Shown: piece by piece, positions 7,290-16,360 of the stretch
Layout of the letters: every line of letters begins with the position of its first letter
Numbering within the stretch: position 1 is the stretch's first letter
Assembly (NCBI RefSeq): GCF_947498825.1
Contig: NZ_CANMLV010000019.1
Coordinates: 1-64,000 of the forward strand
DNA length: 64,000 nucleotides
From: an uncultured Cedecea sp.
GTDB taxonomy: Bacteria; Pseudomonadota; Gammaproteobacteria; Enterobacterales; Enterobacteriaceae
Reading direction: 5' to 3'
Translations under genes and position numbers: made by a program
Notes under the pieces: generated by a model
The model's database searches: none
Seen by the model: only the letters and a program-made list of their open reading frames with translations
What the model was told of the DNA's origin: nothing

Positions 7290-9176
7290 ATGTTCATTCT
7301 TTGCAGACGGGCATTGTGTTGCCTGTTACTGCTCTGGCTGCCAGTTTCCTGGGCTGCCGAGTCTGTCTGGCTGACATCGCCAGATAATTCACATGCTGCG
7401 GTACGTATACGGGCCGATATCAGTGCCAGTAATGAAACCCGGCTGTTGCTGGATATCAAACTGGAAGATGGCTGGAAAACTTACTGGCGATCGCCTGGTG
7501 AAGGAGGGGTTGCGCCCGCGATCCGCTGGCAGGATCCTCAGGCCCAGGTGCAATGGTTCTGGCCCGTTCCGGCGCGTTTTGATGTAGCGGGGATAACCAC
7601 TCAAGGATACCACCAACAGGTGACGTTTCCGATGCAGATAACGGGGAGTACTTCTGCCCCACTTGAGGGAATACTGACCCTCTCTACTTGCAGTAATGTC
7701 TGCTTGCTGACGGATTATCCTTTTACCGTTACACCAACGCATCAGGATGAAACCTTTGCCCATGATTATCTCAAAGCGATGGGGCAGATCCCGGTTAAGA
7801 GTGGACTGACTGAAACTCTGAAGGTGGATTACCGTCAGGGAGAGCTACTGCTTGAGGCGACCCGTGGAGAAGGGTGGGCAACACCAGGCCTGTATCTGGA
7901 TAATCTGGATGATGCCGTTTTTGGCAAGCCCACGCTGCATATTGAGGGAGAGACGCTCCGGGCCACCATTCCAGTCAGTGATAGCTGGGGGGAGGACGCT
8001 CCCAATATCAGCGGTAAATCGCTGATATTGGTATTGGAAGACCAGGGCATTGCGCAAGAAAGTGAGCTTGTGGTCGGTATAGCTTCCGGTGATACCATGG
8101 CAACGGAAATATTACCGCTCTGGCAGGTGGTATTAATGGCCCTGGCGGGAGGGCTGATTCTTAACTTAATGCCATGTGTTTTGCCGGTACTCGGTATGAA
8201 GCTGGGTTCTGTTTTGCTCGTGCAGCATAATGAAAGACGCGTGATCCGCTGGCAGTTTCTGGCTTCAGTCGCCGGAATACTGACGTCATTTATGGCTCTG
8301 GCTTTGTTTATGACTATTCTGAGAATGACCAATCACGCGTTAGGTTGGGGAATTCAGTTCCAGAATCCGTGGTTTATTGGCGCGATGACGCTAGTGATGC
8401 TGGTATTTAGCGCCAGTTTGTTTGGTTTATTTGAATTCCGGCTCTCTTCATCACTCACGACTCGCCTTGCAACACAGGGGGGACAAGGCATGGCGGGACA
8501 TTTCTGGCAGGGGGCTTTTGCTACTTTGCTGGCCACGCCGTGCAGCGCTCCATTCCTCGGAACCGCCGTTGCTGTTGCTTTGACAGCCTCTTACCCGGTG
8601 TTATGGGGATTATTCCTCGCACTCGGACTGGGAATGAGCTTACCTTGGCTGCTCATCGCCCTCAAACCACAGCTGGCACTGCGCCTGCCACGTCCGGGAC
8701 CATGGATGAATCGTTTACGCCTGTTTTTAGGTGTAATGATGCTGGGATCGGCCTTATGGCTGGCAAGCCTGTTGTTGCCGCATTTGGGACTGGTGCAGAA
8801 CAGTGGCGCTAAAGAGAGTATCGACTGGCAGCCATTGACTGAGCAGGCGATATCGCAAGCGCTGGCCGAAAATAAACGGGTATTTATTGACGTCACCGCG
8901 GACTGGTGTATCACCTGTAAGGCCAATAAATACAATGTACTGAATAAAGAAGAAGTACAGAACATCCTGCAACAGCCAGATATTGTTGCCTTACGGGGGG
9001 ACTGGACGCTTCCGTCAGATGAGATAACCGCCTTTTTACGCAGCCGCGGGCAGGTTGCTATCCCCTTTAATCAGATTTATGGCCCACAGCTCCCCACAGG
9101 GAAAGTGTTACCGACGCTACTGAGCCGGGACTCAGTAATAAATACGCTCGATAAAGCTAAAGGAGTCACACCATGA
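7290..9176 (+). CDS. scsB: ScsB, membrane thiol-disulfide reductase (DsbD-like)
   Basis: The 628-aa protein has a signal peptide (residues 1-22, ending SWA), an N-terminal periplasmic domain to about 265 with a Cys pair (LSTCSNVCLL), a DsbD-type transmembrane core with Cys296 (NLMPCVLP) and Cys418 (TPCSAPFLG), and a C-terminal thioredoxin domain with Cys540-x-x-Cys543 (DWCITCK). It carries electrons from cytoplasmic thioredoxin across the inner membrane to ScsC in the periplasm. The N-domain is larger than in DsbD, as in Salmonella and Proteus ScsB. The stop overlaps the scsC start by four bases (ATGA). Confidence 0.95.
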   Translation: MFILCRRALCCLLLLWLPVSWAAESVWLTSPDNSHAAVRIRADISASNETRLLLDIKLEDGWKTYWRSPGEGGVAPAIRWQDPQAQVQWFWPVPARFDVAGITTQGYHQQVTFPMQITGSTSAPLEGILTLSTCSNVCLLTDYPFTVTPTHQDETFAHDYLKAMGQIPVKSGLTETLKVDYRQGELLLEATRGEGWATPGLYLDNLDDAVFGKPTLHIEGETLRATIPVSDSWGEDAPNISGKSLILVLEDQGIAQESELVVGIASGDTMATEILPLWQVVLMALAGGLILNLMPCVLPVLGMKLGSVLLVQHNERRVIRWQFLASVAGILTSFMALALFMTILRMTNHALGWGIQFQNPWFIGAMTLVMLVFSASLFGLFEFRLSSSLTTRLATQGGQGMAGHFWQGAFATLLATPCSAPFLGTAVAVALTASYPVLWGLFLALGLGMSLPWLLIALKPQLALRLPRPGPWMNRLRLFLGVMMLGSALWLASLLLPHLGLVQNSGAKESIDWQPLTEQAISQALAENKRVFIDVTADWCITCKANKYNVLNKEEVQNILQQPDIVALRGDWTLPSDEITAFLRSRGQVAIPFNQIYGPQLPTGKVLPTLLSRDSVINTLDKAKGVTP

Positions 9177-9802
9177 AATATTTTTTGATCTTATTCTTTG
9201 CCTTATATACCAGCATCAGCCGTGCGCAAACTGCGCCAGAACAGCCCTTTTCGGCTGAACAGCAGCAACAGTTTGAGGCTGTAATTGAACAAATGTTGTT
9301 TAACGACCCTAATAGTCCGCGTATTGGGGCAGAGAAACCGCTGTTAACCTTGGTAAATTTTACAGATTACAACTGTCCTTACTGTAAACAATTTGATCCA
9401 ATGCTGGAAAAAATTGTTCAGAAATATCCGCAAGTGGCGGTAGTGATTAAACCGTTACCCTTTAAAGGTGAAAGCTCCGTTTTATCTGCTCGCACCGTTT
9501 TAACAACATGGCGTCAGCATCCTGAACAGTTTCTGGCACTACATGAAAAATTGATGCAGAAAAAGGGACAGCACGATACGGGAAGTATTGCTGCCGCGGT
9601 TGAAAAGAGCAGAACGACGGTCGTGATCCCGGATGAAAAAAGTGCAGAGACGCTGAAAACCAATTTACAGTTAGCCCGTCTGGTTGGTGTCCAGGGAACG
9701 CCTGCAACGATTATCGGTGATGAAATGATCCCCGGTGCTGTCTCGTGGGAAATACTGGAAGAGGTCGTGAAGGAAAAACTGGCTGCTGCTAATGAAAAGT
9801 AG
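9173..9802 (+). CDS. scsC: ScsC, periplasmic DsbA/DsbG-like thioredoxin-fold protein
   Basis: The 209-aa protein has a signal peptide of about 18 residues (to SISRA), a short helical N-terminal segment that in Proteus ScsC drives trimer formation, and a thioredoxin fold with a helical insert. The active site is Cys68-Pro-Tyr-Cys71 and the cis-proline loop is VQGTPATII. It is kept reduced by ScsB and acts as a disulfide isomerase/reductase on copper-damaged proteins. Start and stop overlap the neighbouring genes, so translation is coupled. Confidence 0.95.
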   Translation: MKYFLILFFALYTSISRAQTAPEQPFSAEQQQQFEAVIEQMLFNDPNSPRIGAEKPLLTLVNFTDYNCPYCKQFDPMLEKIVQKYPQVAVVIKPLPFKGESSVLSARTVLTTWRQHPEQFLALHEKLMQKKGQHDTGSIAAAVEKSRTTVVIPDEKSAETLKTNLQLARLVGVQGTPATIIGDEMIPGAVSWEILEEVVKEKLAAANEK

Positions 9803-10298
9803 ACTGTTACGCTGGCTACGTGAAGGCATTATCTTAATGGTATTGCTGGCTGTGGTGATGCTGGCCGTAGACTGGTGGCGGGCTCCGATTGCTCCTCCCT
9901 CTTTTGAGGACATTCCCTTACAGACACTAGAGGGACAGAGGGTAACCCTGAAAGCACTGAGCGCTGATAAGCCGTTGCTGGTCTATTTCTGGGCCAGCTG
10001 GTGTGCTGTCTGTCGCTTCACTACGCCTGATATCGCAAAACTGTATGATGAAGGAAACAATGTGATGACGGTTGCATTGCGATCGGGACAAGATGACGAA
10101 GTGATGGGGGGATTGCAGCATAAAGGCTATCGTTTTCCGGTGGTGAATGATCCATTAGGAAGTATTTCTCAGCGCTTCCAAATCAATGTCACGCCGACTT
10201 TGTTCATCATTTATCAGGGACGAGTTATCTCCACCACCAGTGGCTGGACGAGTTATTGGGGAATAAAGTTGCGCTTATGGTGGGCAACGATTGCCTGA
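9792..10298 (+). CDS. scsD: ScsD, membrane-anchored TlpA-like thioredoxin
   Basis: The 168-aa protein has one N-terminal membrane anchor (LREGIILMVLLAVVMLAV) and a periplasmic TlpA/ResA-like domain with Cys71-Ala-Val-Cys74 (SWCAVCR) and the cis-proline motif NVTPTLFII. It is the last gene of the scs operon and overlaps scsC by 11 bases. By homology it is another periplasmic thiol-redox partner; its exact substrate is not known. Confidence 0.93.
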   Translation: MKSRLLRWLREGIILMVLLAVVMLAVDWWRAPIAPPSFEDIPLQTLEGQRVTLKALSADKPLLVYFWASWCAVCRFTTPDIAKLYDEGNNVMTVALRSGQDDEVMGGLQHKGYRFPVVNDPLGSISQRFQINVTPTLFIIYQGRVISTTSGWTSYWGIKLRLWWATIA

Positions 10299-10345
10299 TT
10301 AGGGTGCTAAAGGCGCTCTAAAATATCTCTTTTTTTCTCATTAAG

Positions 10346-10362
10346 TGCACCAAAATTGTGCA
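10346..10362. promoter_or_regulatory. NtrC binding site (enhancer) upstream of nac
   Basis: TGCACCAAAATTGTGCA is a 17-bp near-palindrome matching the NtrC consensus TGCACC-N5-GGTGCA with one mismatch. It lies about 130 bp upstream of the sigma-54 promoter, the usual enhancer distance. A 37-bp inverted repeat (GGTGGCAGC ... GCTGCCACC, 10377-10413) lies between site and promoter. Confidence 0.75.
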
Positions 10363-10476
10363 CTTGCACCGATAAGGTGGCAGCGTTAGCAATATCTCCG
10401 CAATGCTGCCACCTTCATCACCATAGTATTTTCTTATAATTCATATTATTAGTTTATTTCACGCTGTTTTAATAAA

Positions 10477-10493
10477 TTGGCAAGAATTTTGCA
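10477..10493 (+). promoter_or_regulatory. Sigma-54 promoter of nac
   Basis: TTGGCAAGAATTTTGCA carries the invariant GG (10479-10480) and GC (10491-10492) ten bases apart and fits TGGCACG-N4-TTGCW closely. Transcription would start near 10504, leaving a short leader before nac. In Klebsiella and E. coli nac is sigma-54/NtrC dependent, which agrees. Confidence 0.85.
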
Positions 10494-10547
10494 CATCCCT
10501 TATGACTGATTGTTAGATTGACGCGGTTGTTGCGTAAAGGGGAATGT

Positions 10548-11465
10548 ATGAACTTAAAACGACTGAAGTATTTCGTGAAGATCGTTGATATTGGTAGTCT
10601 CACCCAGGCCGCGGAAGTGCTTTATATTGCGCAACCAGCGCTGAGCCAGCAGGTCGCGAACCTTGAGGCTGAACTGGATCAACAATTATTGATTCGCACT
10701 AAACGTGGTGTAACGCCGACAGAAGCCGGAAAAGTACTTTATGGCCACGCTAAAGCGATACTTAAACAATGTGAACAAGCGCAACTGGCAGTAAATAGTG
10801 TAGGTAAAGCGTTAAAAGGTGCTGTTTCTATCGGACTGGCTCCAGGGGCTGCTGCCTCGGTCGTGATTTTACCGATGCTGAAATCAATGCGTGCAGGTTT
10901 ACCAGATGTCATGATCCATCTGCATGAAAACAGTAATGCGGTACTTAATGATAAATTATTGAATGGTGAGCTGGATATGGCCATCGTTTATGACAGTTCT
11001 GCTCAGGATGGCCTGGTCAGTGAACCCTTATTAAAAGAAAATTTATTCTTGGTCGGGAGCGGAACTTGCCCGGGGAAAACGGTCGATCTGAATACTATTG
11101 CAGAAATGAATTTGTTTTTACCTTGCGGTTACAGCGCGTTGCGCAAGCGTATTGATCATGCCTTCGCTTTGAGAAGTCTGAGCACTGAAGTGATGGGCGA
11201 AATTGAGTCAACAGCCACACTGACGGCAGTGGTTGCCAGTGGTATGGGGGTCACTATTTTGCCTGAGTCAGCGGCGTGTTCTTTAGTTGCGGCAACACAT
11301 GGTTGGATGGCACACATTACCCAGCCCTCGCTGAGCTTACCCCTGACACTGAATCTGTCATCCAGGGTGCCACTTTCTGCACAATCCGAGGCAGTGAAAG
11401 ACTCCTTGCTGTCGCTTGTTTCTCGGCCATTGCCAGATAATTCACTATGGATGATGGCGGGTTAA
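10548..11465 (+). CDS. nac: Nac, nitrogen assimilation control LysR regulator
   Basis: A 305-aa LysR-type protein: winged HTH at about 1-60 (LKYFVKIVDIGSLTQAAE ... AQPALSQQ) and a co-inducer-like domain to the end. It follows E. coli Nac along its length, including KRGVTPTEAGK and MGVTILPESAA. The start is ATG 10548 with a GGGG site before it, not an in-frame ATG 30 bases upstream. Under nitrogen limitation Nac couples NtrC/sigma-54 control to sigma-70 genes. It sits directly upstream of cbl, as in E. coli. Confidence 0.95.
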   Translation: MNLKRLKYFVKIVDIGSLTQAAEVLYIAQPALSQQVANLEAELDQQLLIRTKRGVTPTEAGKVLYGHAKAILKQCEQAQLAVNSVGKALKGAVSIGLAPGAAASVVILPMLKSMRAGLPDVMIHLHENSNAVLNDKLLNGELDMAIVYDSSAQDGLVSEPLLKENLFLVGSGTCPGKTVDLNTIAEMNLFLPCGYSALRKRIDHAFALRSLSTEVMGEIESTATLTAVVASGMGVTILPESAACSLVAATHGWMAHITQPSLSLPLTLNLSSRVPLSAQSEAVKDSLLSLVSRPLPDNSLWMMAG

Positions 11466-11571
11466 AATCTCTTTAGTATAAAAAGACATAAGATGAGGGT
11501 ATTTATTATTTGGTTTGCCGGGGAAATGACTTTAACAATAGTGCAAAGAAAATCATGACCCCGGAGGCATT

Positions 11572-12516
11572 ATGAATTTCCAGCAACTTAAAATAATCCG
11601 CGAGGCCGCAAGACAGGATTACAATCTCACCGAAGTTGCGAATATGCTGTTTACTTCTCAGTCGGGTGTAAGTCGTCATATCCGTGAACTTGAAGAAGAA
11701 CTGGGGATTGAAATTTTCATTCGTCGCGGTAAACGGTTATTAGGCATGACTGAACCAGGCAAAGCCTTGCTTGTCATCGCAGAGAGAATTTTAAACGAGG
11801 CCAGCAGTGTACGACGTCTGGCAGATTTATTTACGAATGAAGATAGCGGTGTGCTGACTATCGCCACCACTCATACTCAAGCCCGTTATAGTTTACCCGT
11901 GGTGATCAAAGCATTTCGTAGTTTGTTTCCTGAGGTAAGACTTGAACTTATCCAAGGTACGCCACAAGAAATTGAAAGCTTACTGCATAGTGGTGCCGCT
12001 GATATTGGTATTGCAAGTGAGCGTTTAAGTACCGATCCAGCGATGGTTGCCTACCCTTGGTTTCGCTGGTATCACAGCCTGCTTGTTCCACCAGGACATC
12101 CGCTAATTCAAAATAATCCACTGACACTTGATGATATCAGTCGCTGGCCATTGATTACCTATCGTCAAGGGATCACCGGTCGCTCTCGTATTGATGAGGC
12201 CTTTGCACGCCGTGGTTTGATTCCTGATATCGTGCTCAGTGCCCAGGATTCTGATGTTATCAAAACCTATGTTGAATTAGGTCTGGGTATTGGCTTGGTT
12301 GCCTCACAGGCATGCGTTGATGGGGACGAGCTTGTTCATCTTAATGCCCAGCACTTATTTGATACGAATACCGTCTGGCTTGGGATCCGCCGGGGACAAT
12401 TACAGCGTAACTATGTCTGGCGCTTTATTGAGCTTTGCAATCCGGCACTGTCAGTAGACGAAATCAAGCGTTTGGCGCTGGAGCCTGAAGATAGCGCAAT
12501 TGACTATCAAATTTGA
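11572..12516 (+). CDS. cbl: Cbl, CysB-like LysR regulator of sulfur starvation genes
   Basis: The 314-aa LysR protein has N-terminal HTH MNFQQLKIIREAARQDYNLT ... TSQSGVSRHIRELE, typical of the CysB/Cbl group, and a CysB-type effector domain (TTHTQARYSLP, GTPQEIESLL, TYRQGITGRSRID). The length fits Cbl (316 aa in E. coli). Cbl activates tau and ssu genes for organosulfur use when sulfate is scarce. Its place just after nac confirms it against CysB. A GGAGG site lies before the ATG. Confidence 0.95.
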   Translation: MNFQQLKIIREAARQDYNLTEVANMLFTSQSGVSRHIRELEEELGIEIFIRRGKRLLGMTEPGKALLVIAERILNEASSVRRLADLFTNEDSGVLTIATTHTQARYSLPVVIKAFRSLFPEVRLELIQGTPQEIESLLHSGAADIGIASERLSTDPAMVAYPWFRWYHSLLVPPGHPLIQNNPLTLDDISRWPLITYRQGITGRSRIDEAFARRGLIPDIVLSAQDSDVIKTYVELGLGIGLVASQACVDGDELVHLNAQHLFDTNTVWLGIRRGQLQRNYVWRFIELCNPALSVDEIKRLALEPEDSAIDYQI

Positions 12517-13261
12517 GTCAGACGAGATGGCAACAAAATAATCACGTTATCAAAACAGCAACTATCTGCACAACCTGACAGTATAATGATGGAGGTGATC
12601 CGTCATTATGCCTGTCCTTCCCACCTAATCTGCGCTTACTCCCTATCGTGACAGGCAATTTTCAATTTGTTGCTTTCATAATACGAATATCCATCTGATT
12701 CTCTGGCAGCAAATTTTTAACGTTGCTAAGAAAGATAAATAATATTTATGCGAAATATGTTACATATATAGCCCGATGTTATTATATTTTCATTTGTTAT
12801 TGCTATTGAGGTGAAAATGATTAAATGATGCTCATTCCCATTTTGGGGGGGATATTTTTCTGCATGAAATCTAATGAATGGGTAATTATATTAATGAAAG
12901 AAAATGCTTTTAGCCTGGCAATGTCTCATCTGGACCGCTCAGATTCCATATAAGAGTGAAAGTCTATCGCATTAGTGATGTTAGGTAATATATTTTATCG
13001 ATAAGAAAATGGATGTTTATATTTTATTCTATGATTCATATATTGGTATTTGATATTAAATATACGATGTTAGCTTAGAATATATTTGTAGTTATCAATA
13101 TATCTAAAGGTGTTTTTTTTGATGGATATCATTAGGTTAGTTGGTTTTTGATGTGCGTTATTTTGACATATGATGATTGTTTATACTCCGTGTTGTTTTG
13201 CTAGAGTATGTCACTGAATGTTAACAACCAGACTCATGTTTAATATTGTTGGGATGAAGTT
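12517..13261. other. 745-bp AT-rich intergenic region, no gene seen
   Basis: No frame of useful length with a ribosome site was found. An imperfect inverted repeat at about 12577-12617 (GACAGTATAATGATGGA pairing with TCCGTCATTATGCCTGTC) may be the cbl terminator. The rest is strongly AT-rich, with several TATAAT-like stretches, and marks the change from backbone to accessory DNA. Confidence 0.5.
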
Positions 13262-14266
13262 ATGCAAAATGAAATTGTTTTTTCATCTAGGCAGGGACGT
13301 AAAGTGTGGAATACACTGAATAGTGTCGCTCATAATTATGATCAAGAAGATACACCTCTTGAGCTTGAAAGTGTTGCACATGATATATTGAAGATGATCA
13401 TAGATGACACGGTATTAAAAAAAATTAGCGCAGTTTCAGATAATAAAATTTCTTACCTTGTGATAAGAAATTTTTTGTCAATTCAGTCATTACCCTTTAC
13501 ACCAATAGATAATGCGTCACCCGATACTCCTGGCTGGCGCATTCCTGCATCAGCTTTATTAGGGTTATTAAGACTGAGTGGTCATTCAGCTCGTTCATTT
13601 TTGGACGAAATGAATGGACGCTTATGTCATATGGTGATGCCAGCTAAAAATAACGAAAAGAGTTTTAATCGCTCGACTAAAAAGCTTGGCTTTCATACCG
13701 AAGTAGTGAATGGATATTTTATGGAAGAAGATCCGATGCCAGGGAATCCCATTTCACCCGATGCTTTTGGTTTATTGGGATTACGCAATCCGGACAGTAT
13801 TGCCACCACGGTAATTCCCTTAGAATCGGTACTTAAGAGTTTGACTCCGAAGGTCATTGAATCATTAATGAAACCGCAATTTTCTGCAATTAGTCAGTCT
13901 TCGTTTGACAGAGAGTTCAGTATTAATAATATATCAGTACTTAAAAAACTCCATGATGGAGGTATGGGATTACGCTACAGTAACAGTAAGGTTACCGCTA
14001 ATAATCTTGAGGCAGCAAAAGCATTACAAGCACTGGCTGATACAATAAATCGTTCAGAAAATATTACTCAAGTCGTATTACACCCGGGAGATGTACTGCT
14101 CTTGAATAATCGAACTTGTATTCATGGCAGAGATGCCATCGCAGGAACACAAAAATTCGATGGTATGGATAGGTGGCTAATCAGAATTTATGGTTATAAA
14201 TTAGCGTCCTTATCTATGCTAAAAACATTACCTAATAAGAAACATATCATCACGGTGGATATGTAA
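13262..14266 (+). CDS. Fe(II)/2-oxoglutarate dioxygenase, clavaminate synthase/asparagine oxygenase-like
   Basis: The 334-aa protein has the facial triad of the clavaminate synthase-like group: His145-x-Glu147 (LGFHTEV), distal His288 (NRTCIHGRDA) and the 2-oxoglutarate-binding Arg308 (WLIRIYGYK). The HxE form of the motif, the length and the DVLLLNNRTCIHGR region are those of free amino-acid beta-hydroxylases such as AsnO, VioC and OrfP. The substrate is probably an amino acid (asparagine or arginine class) but cannot be chosen. Its stop overlaps the start of the HD gene, and an aminotransferase follows, which fits a small pathway making a modified amino acid or sugar. GC is low. Confidence 0.8.
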   Translation: MQNEIVFSSRQGRKVWNTLNSVAHNYDQEDTPLELESVAHDILKMIIDDTVLKKISAVSDNKISYLVIRNFLSIQSLPFTPIDNASPDTPGWRIPASALLGLLRLSGHSARSFLDEMNGRLCHMVMPAKNNEKSFNRSTKKLGFHTEVVNGYFMEEDPMPGNPISPDAFGLLGLRNPDSIATTVIPLESVLKSLTPKVIESLMKPQFSAISQSSFDREFSINNISVLKKLHDGGMGLRYSNSKVTANNLEAAKALQALADTINRSENITQVVLHPGDVLLLNNRTCIHGRDAIAGTQKFDGMDRWLIRIYGYKLASLSMLKTLPNKKHIITVDM

Positions 14267-15002
14267 TGGAACTGGAAAATAAGATAATAAACTATCTAAA
14301 AAAAGAAATGATTGAACATAAAGATGCCGCACATGATTTAGGCCATTTAACGCGGGTGGCAGAAAAAAGTAAACATATTCATAAATATGAAGGTGGCAAT
14401 TTAGATGTTATTATTATTGCCAGTTATTTTCATGATATTGTAGCTCTGCCTAAGAATTCGTTTTTTCGTCATTATTCATCAATATTTTCGGCACAGAAAA
14501 CGATAAAAATATTCAAAGAACATTTCCAAGAAATCTCAGTGAATTTATATGGTCAGATTTCCGATGTCATACGTTCCCATAGTTACAGAGCGGGAATCAA
14601 ACCTGTCACTATTGAAGCTAAGATTGTTCAGGATGCAGACAGACTTGATGCATTGGGTGCGATTGGCCTGGCAAGAGTTTTTTATGTTGCCGGAAAATTA
14701 GGTCAGCGAATATATAGTGAGGATGATCCTTTTGCTGCAGGGCGCTTACTGAACGATAAAAAATATGCTTTATACCCTAAATAATTCAAGTTGCTTGTAG
14801 GGGCAGAGTCAATCCTGGCGATGAGCATAGATAAACTATGTGATTCGGCAGGATTGACGAAGGTAACGCCCAAGCAACTTGAAGTATGACGGGTATAGAC
14901 CATTTTTACACCAAATTACTAAAGTTACCTGATACGATTAATACTAATGAAGGAAGAAATATGGCTAAAAAAAAGAGTAGCTTACTTGTCTGGATATATT
15001 GA
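14266..15002 (+). pseudogene. HD-domain phosphohydrolase gene split by an ERIC-like element
   Basis: The 5' part (14266-14772) encodes an HD protein: HDLGHLTRV, YFHDIV, IRSHSYRAG and VQDADRLDALGAIGLAR are the metal-binding and family motifs. The frame then enters a 123-bp palindromic element and stops at 14784 after KYALYPK. Directly after the element, at 14898-15002, the same protein continues in phase as DHFYTKLLKLPDTINTNEGR to a TGA. Removing the element and one copy of the TA duplication restores a 203-aa protein. The truncated 172-aa product keeps the HD residues, so residual activity is possible. The gene overlaps the dioxygenase by one base. Confidence 0.9.
14773..14895. repeat. ERIC-like palindromic element inserted in the HD gene
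   Basis: The element starts TACCCTAAATAATTCAAGTT and ends AACTTGAAGTATGACGGGTA, so the ends are inverted repeats, with further pairing inside (TCAATCCTG with CAGGATTGA). It is flanked by a TA duplication (14771-14772 and 14896-14897). Related copies or remnants are at 39479-39588, 39839-39914 and 57143-57177. Such elements are non-autonomous and insert at TA. Confidence 0.85.
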
Positions 15003-15050
15003 TAAATTAAAATAAGAAATCACTTCAACAAACATAATAGAGAACGAATA

Positions 15051-16196
15051 ATGTTTATAGACTGTGTATATAAAGCATTGAGAACGCCGAAGGAAATTCA
15101 AAAAACATTAGAGATTTTAACTGAAGCCGATATGCTGTCAGGTGATTCATCAGTTATTCAGCTATATGAAAAAAACTTGAGTTATTATTTTAATACTAAA
15201 CATGCTATTGCAGTATCATCAGGTACAGCAGCCTTACATGCTAGTTTACTAACTGTTATCGAACCGGGCGATGAGGTACTCGTTCCTGCAATCTGCGTGC
15301 CTATGACTGTATCAGCTATTTTACAAGCAGGAGGGATACCTGTTTTCTATGACAGTAGTATAAATTCATTTAAACCTTGCCTGAAAGATTTTAACGATAA
15401 GATAACGGCTAAAACTCGCGTTTTGATTACTGTTTCGATGTGGGGATATCGGGCAATTGACAGTGACATTGTGGGCACATGTCGTCAGAAAAATATTACG
15501 ATTATTGAAGATGCAGCACAATCAACCGGGACTGACTCCTTACTGGGTTACGAGGGGACAATCGGTGATATTGGGTGCTTTAGTACTCATGAATTCAAAT
15601 TGATCAGTACTGGAGAAGGTGGATTTATTCTGACCAATTCCGATGAGTATGCTGAAAAGATTCGCTCTTTTACGCACATTGGTTTTAGCCAACACCATGG
15701 TAGCTTTGGTTATACTGACGGTCTTAATTATAAACTGTCGGCTTTCCAGGCTGCGGTGGGTATTGCTCAACTGGCCAGTTTGGATATCAAGATTCAGGGG
15801 CGCGAGAAACGCAAAGCAAAATGGAAAATATTACTCCAGCAATCAAAGTATATCGATTTCTTAAATTCAGATGTCATGAGCAGGCATAACTGTTATTCTT
15901 TAGTCTGCTTATTAAATGAAAATGTTAAATATACAGGGAAAGAACTGGCTAATAAGCTATATACCCTTGGTATTAACACTGATACTTATAGATATAAAAA
16001 TGCGATAGTCAGTAATTATCCTTATTGCAAGGTTTTTTACACGCAGCCTAAGTATTCTGGAAATAATAACATTGATTTTCCTAATGCATCTAATTTGGTA
16101 CGAAGAATGCTGGTTTTACCCTGCCATGAACGAGTCAGTATTGAAGCGATCCATAAAGCATCACAGAATATCATTAATCTTCTTGATGGGGCTTAA
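15051..16196 (+). CDS. DegT/DnrJ/EryC1-family PLP aminotransferase
   Basis: The 381-aa protein is a fold-type I aminotransferase with PLP-anchoring Lys183 (HEFKLISTGEGG), the SSGTAALHASLL loop, EPGDEVLVPA and the EDAAQSTG motif. Members move amino groups onto keto-sugars or related carbonyl compounds in nucleotide-sugar and natural-product pathways. It follows the dioxygenase and HD genes in the same direction and shares their low GC. The substrate cannot be read from sequence. No nucleotide-sugar or glycosyltransferase gene is near, which favours a small-molecule pathway. Confidence 0.85.
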   Translation: MFIDCVYKALRTPKEIQKTLEILTEADMLSGDSSVIQLYEKNLSYYFNTKHAIAVSSGTAALHASLLTVIEPGDEVLVPAICVPMTVSAILQAGGIPVFYDSSINSFKPCLKDFNDKITAKTRVLITVSMWGYRAIDSDIVGTCRQKNITIIEDAAQSTGTDSLLGYEGTIGDIGCFSTHEFKLISTGEGGFILTNSDEYAEKIRSFTHIGFSQHHGSFGYTDGLNYKLSAFQAAVGIAQLASLDIKIQGREKRKAKWKILLQQSKYIDFLNSDVMSRHNCYSLVCLLNENVKYTGKELANKLYTLGINTDTYRYKNAIVSNYPYCKVFYTQPKYSGNNNIDFPNASNLVRRMLVLPCHERVSIEAIHKASQNIINLLDGA

Positions 16197-16220
16197 CTGT
16201 AGTTTTTTTTTGCTTACATA

Positions 16221-16252
16221 TTAACTGGGGCTCAATCCCGGTTAATATCTTT
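16221..16252 (+). terminator. Probable terminator after the aminotransferase gene
   Basis: TTAACTGGG (16221-16229) pairs with CCCGGTTAA (16237-16245, one G-T mismatch) and is followed by a T-rich stretch. Confidence 0.5.
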
Positions 16253-16360
16253 ATTACAGAATAAATCTGTGACAACTAGCGATGTGTTTTTGAGGTTCTT
16301 AATTCATTTTGCTATTATATACTATGGAACGTTTTGATATTCACATAGGAATTGGTTTTC

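Noticed and set aside
7835..8332. Long minus-strand frame (165 aa) opposite scsB
   Set aside because: It lies wholly inside a certain gene, has no ribosome site and no recognisable motif; it is a shadow of codon use.
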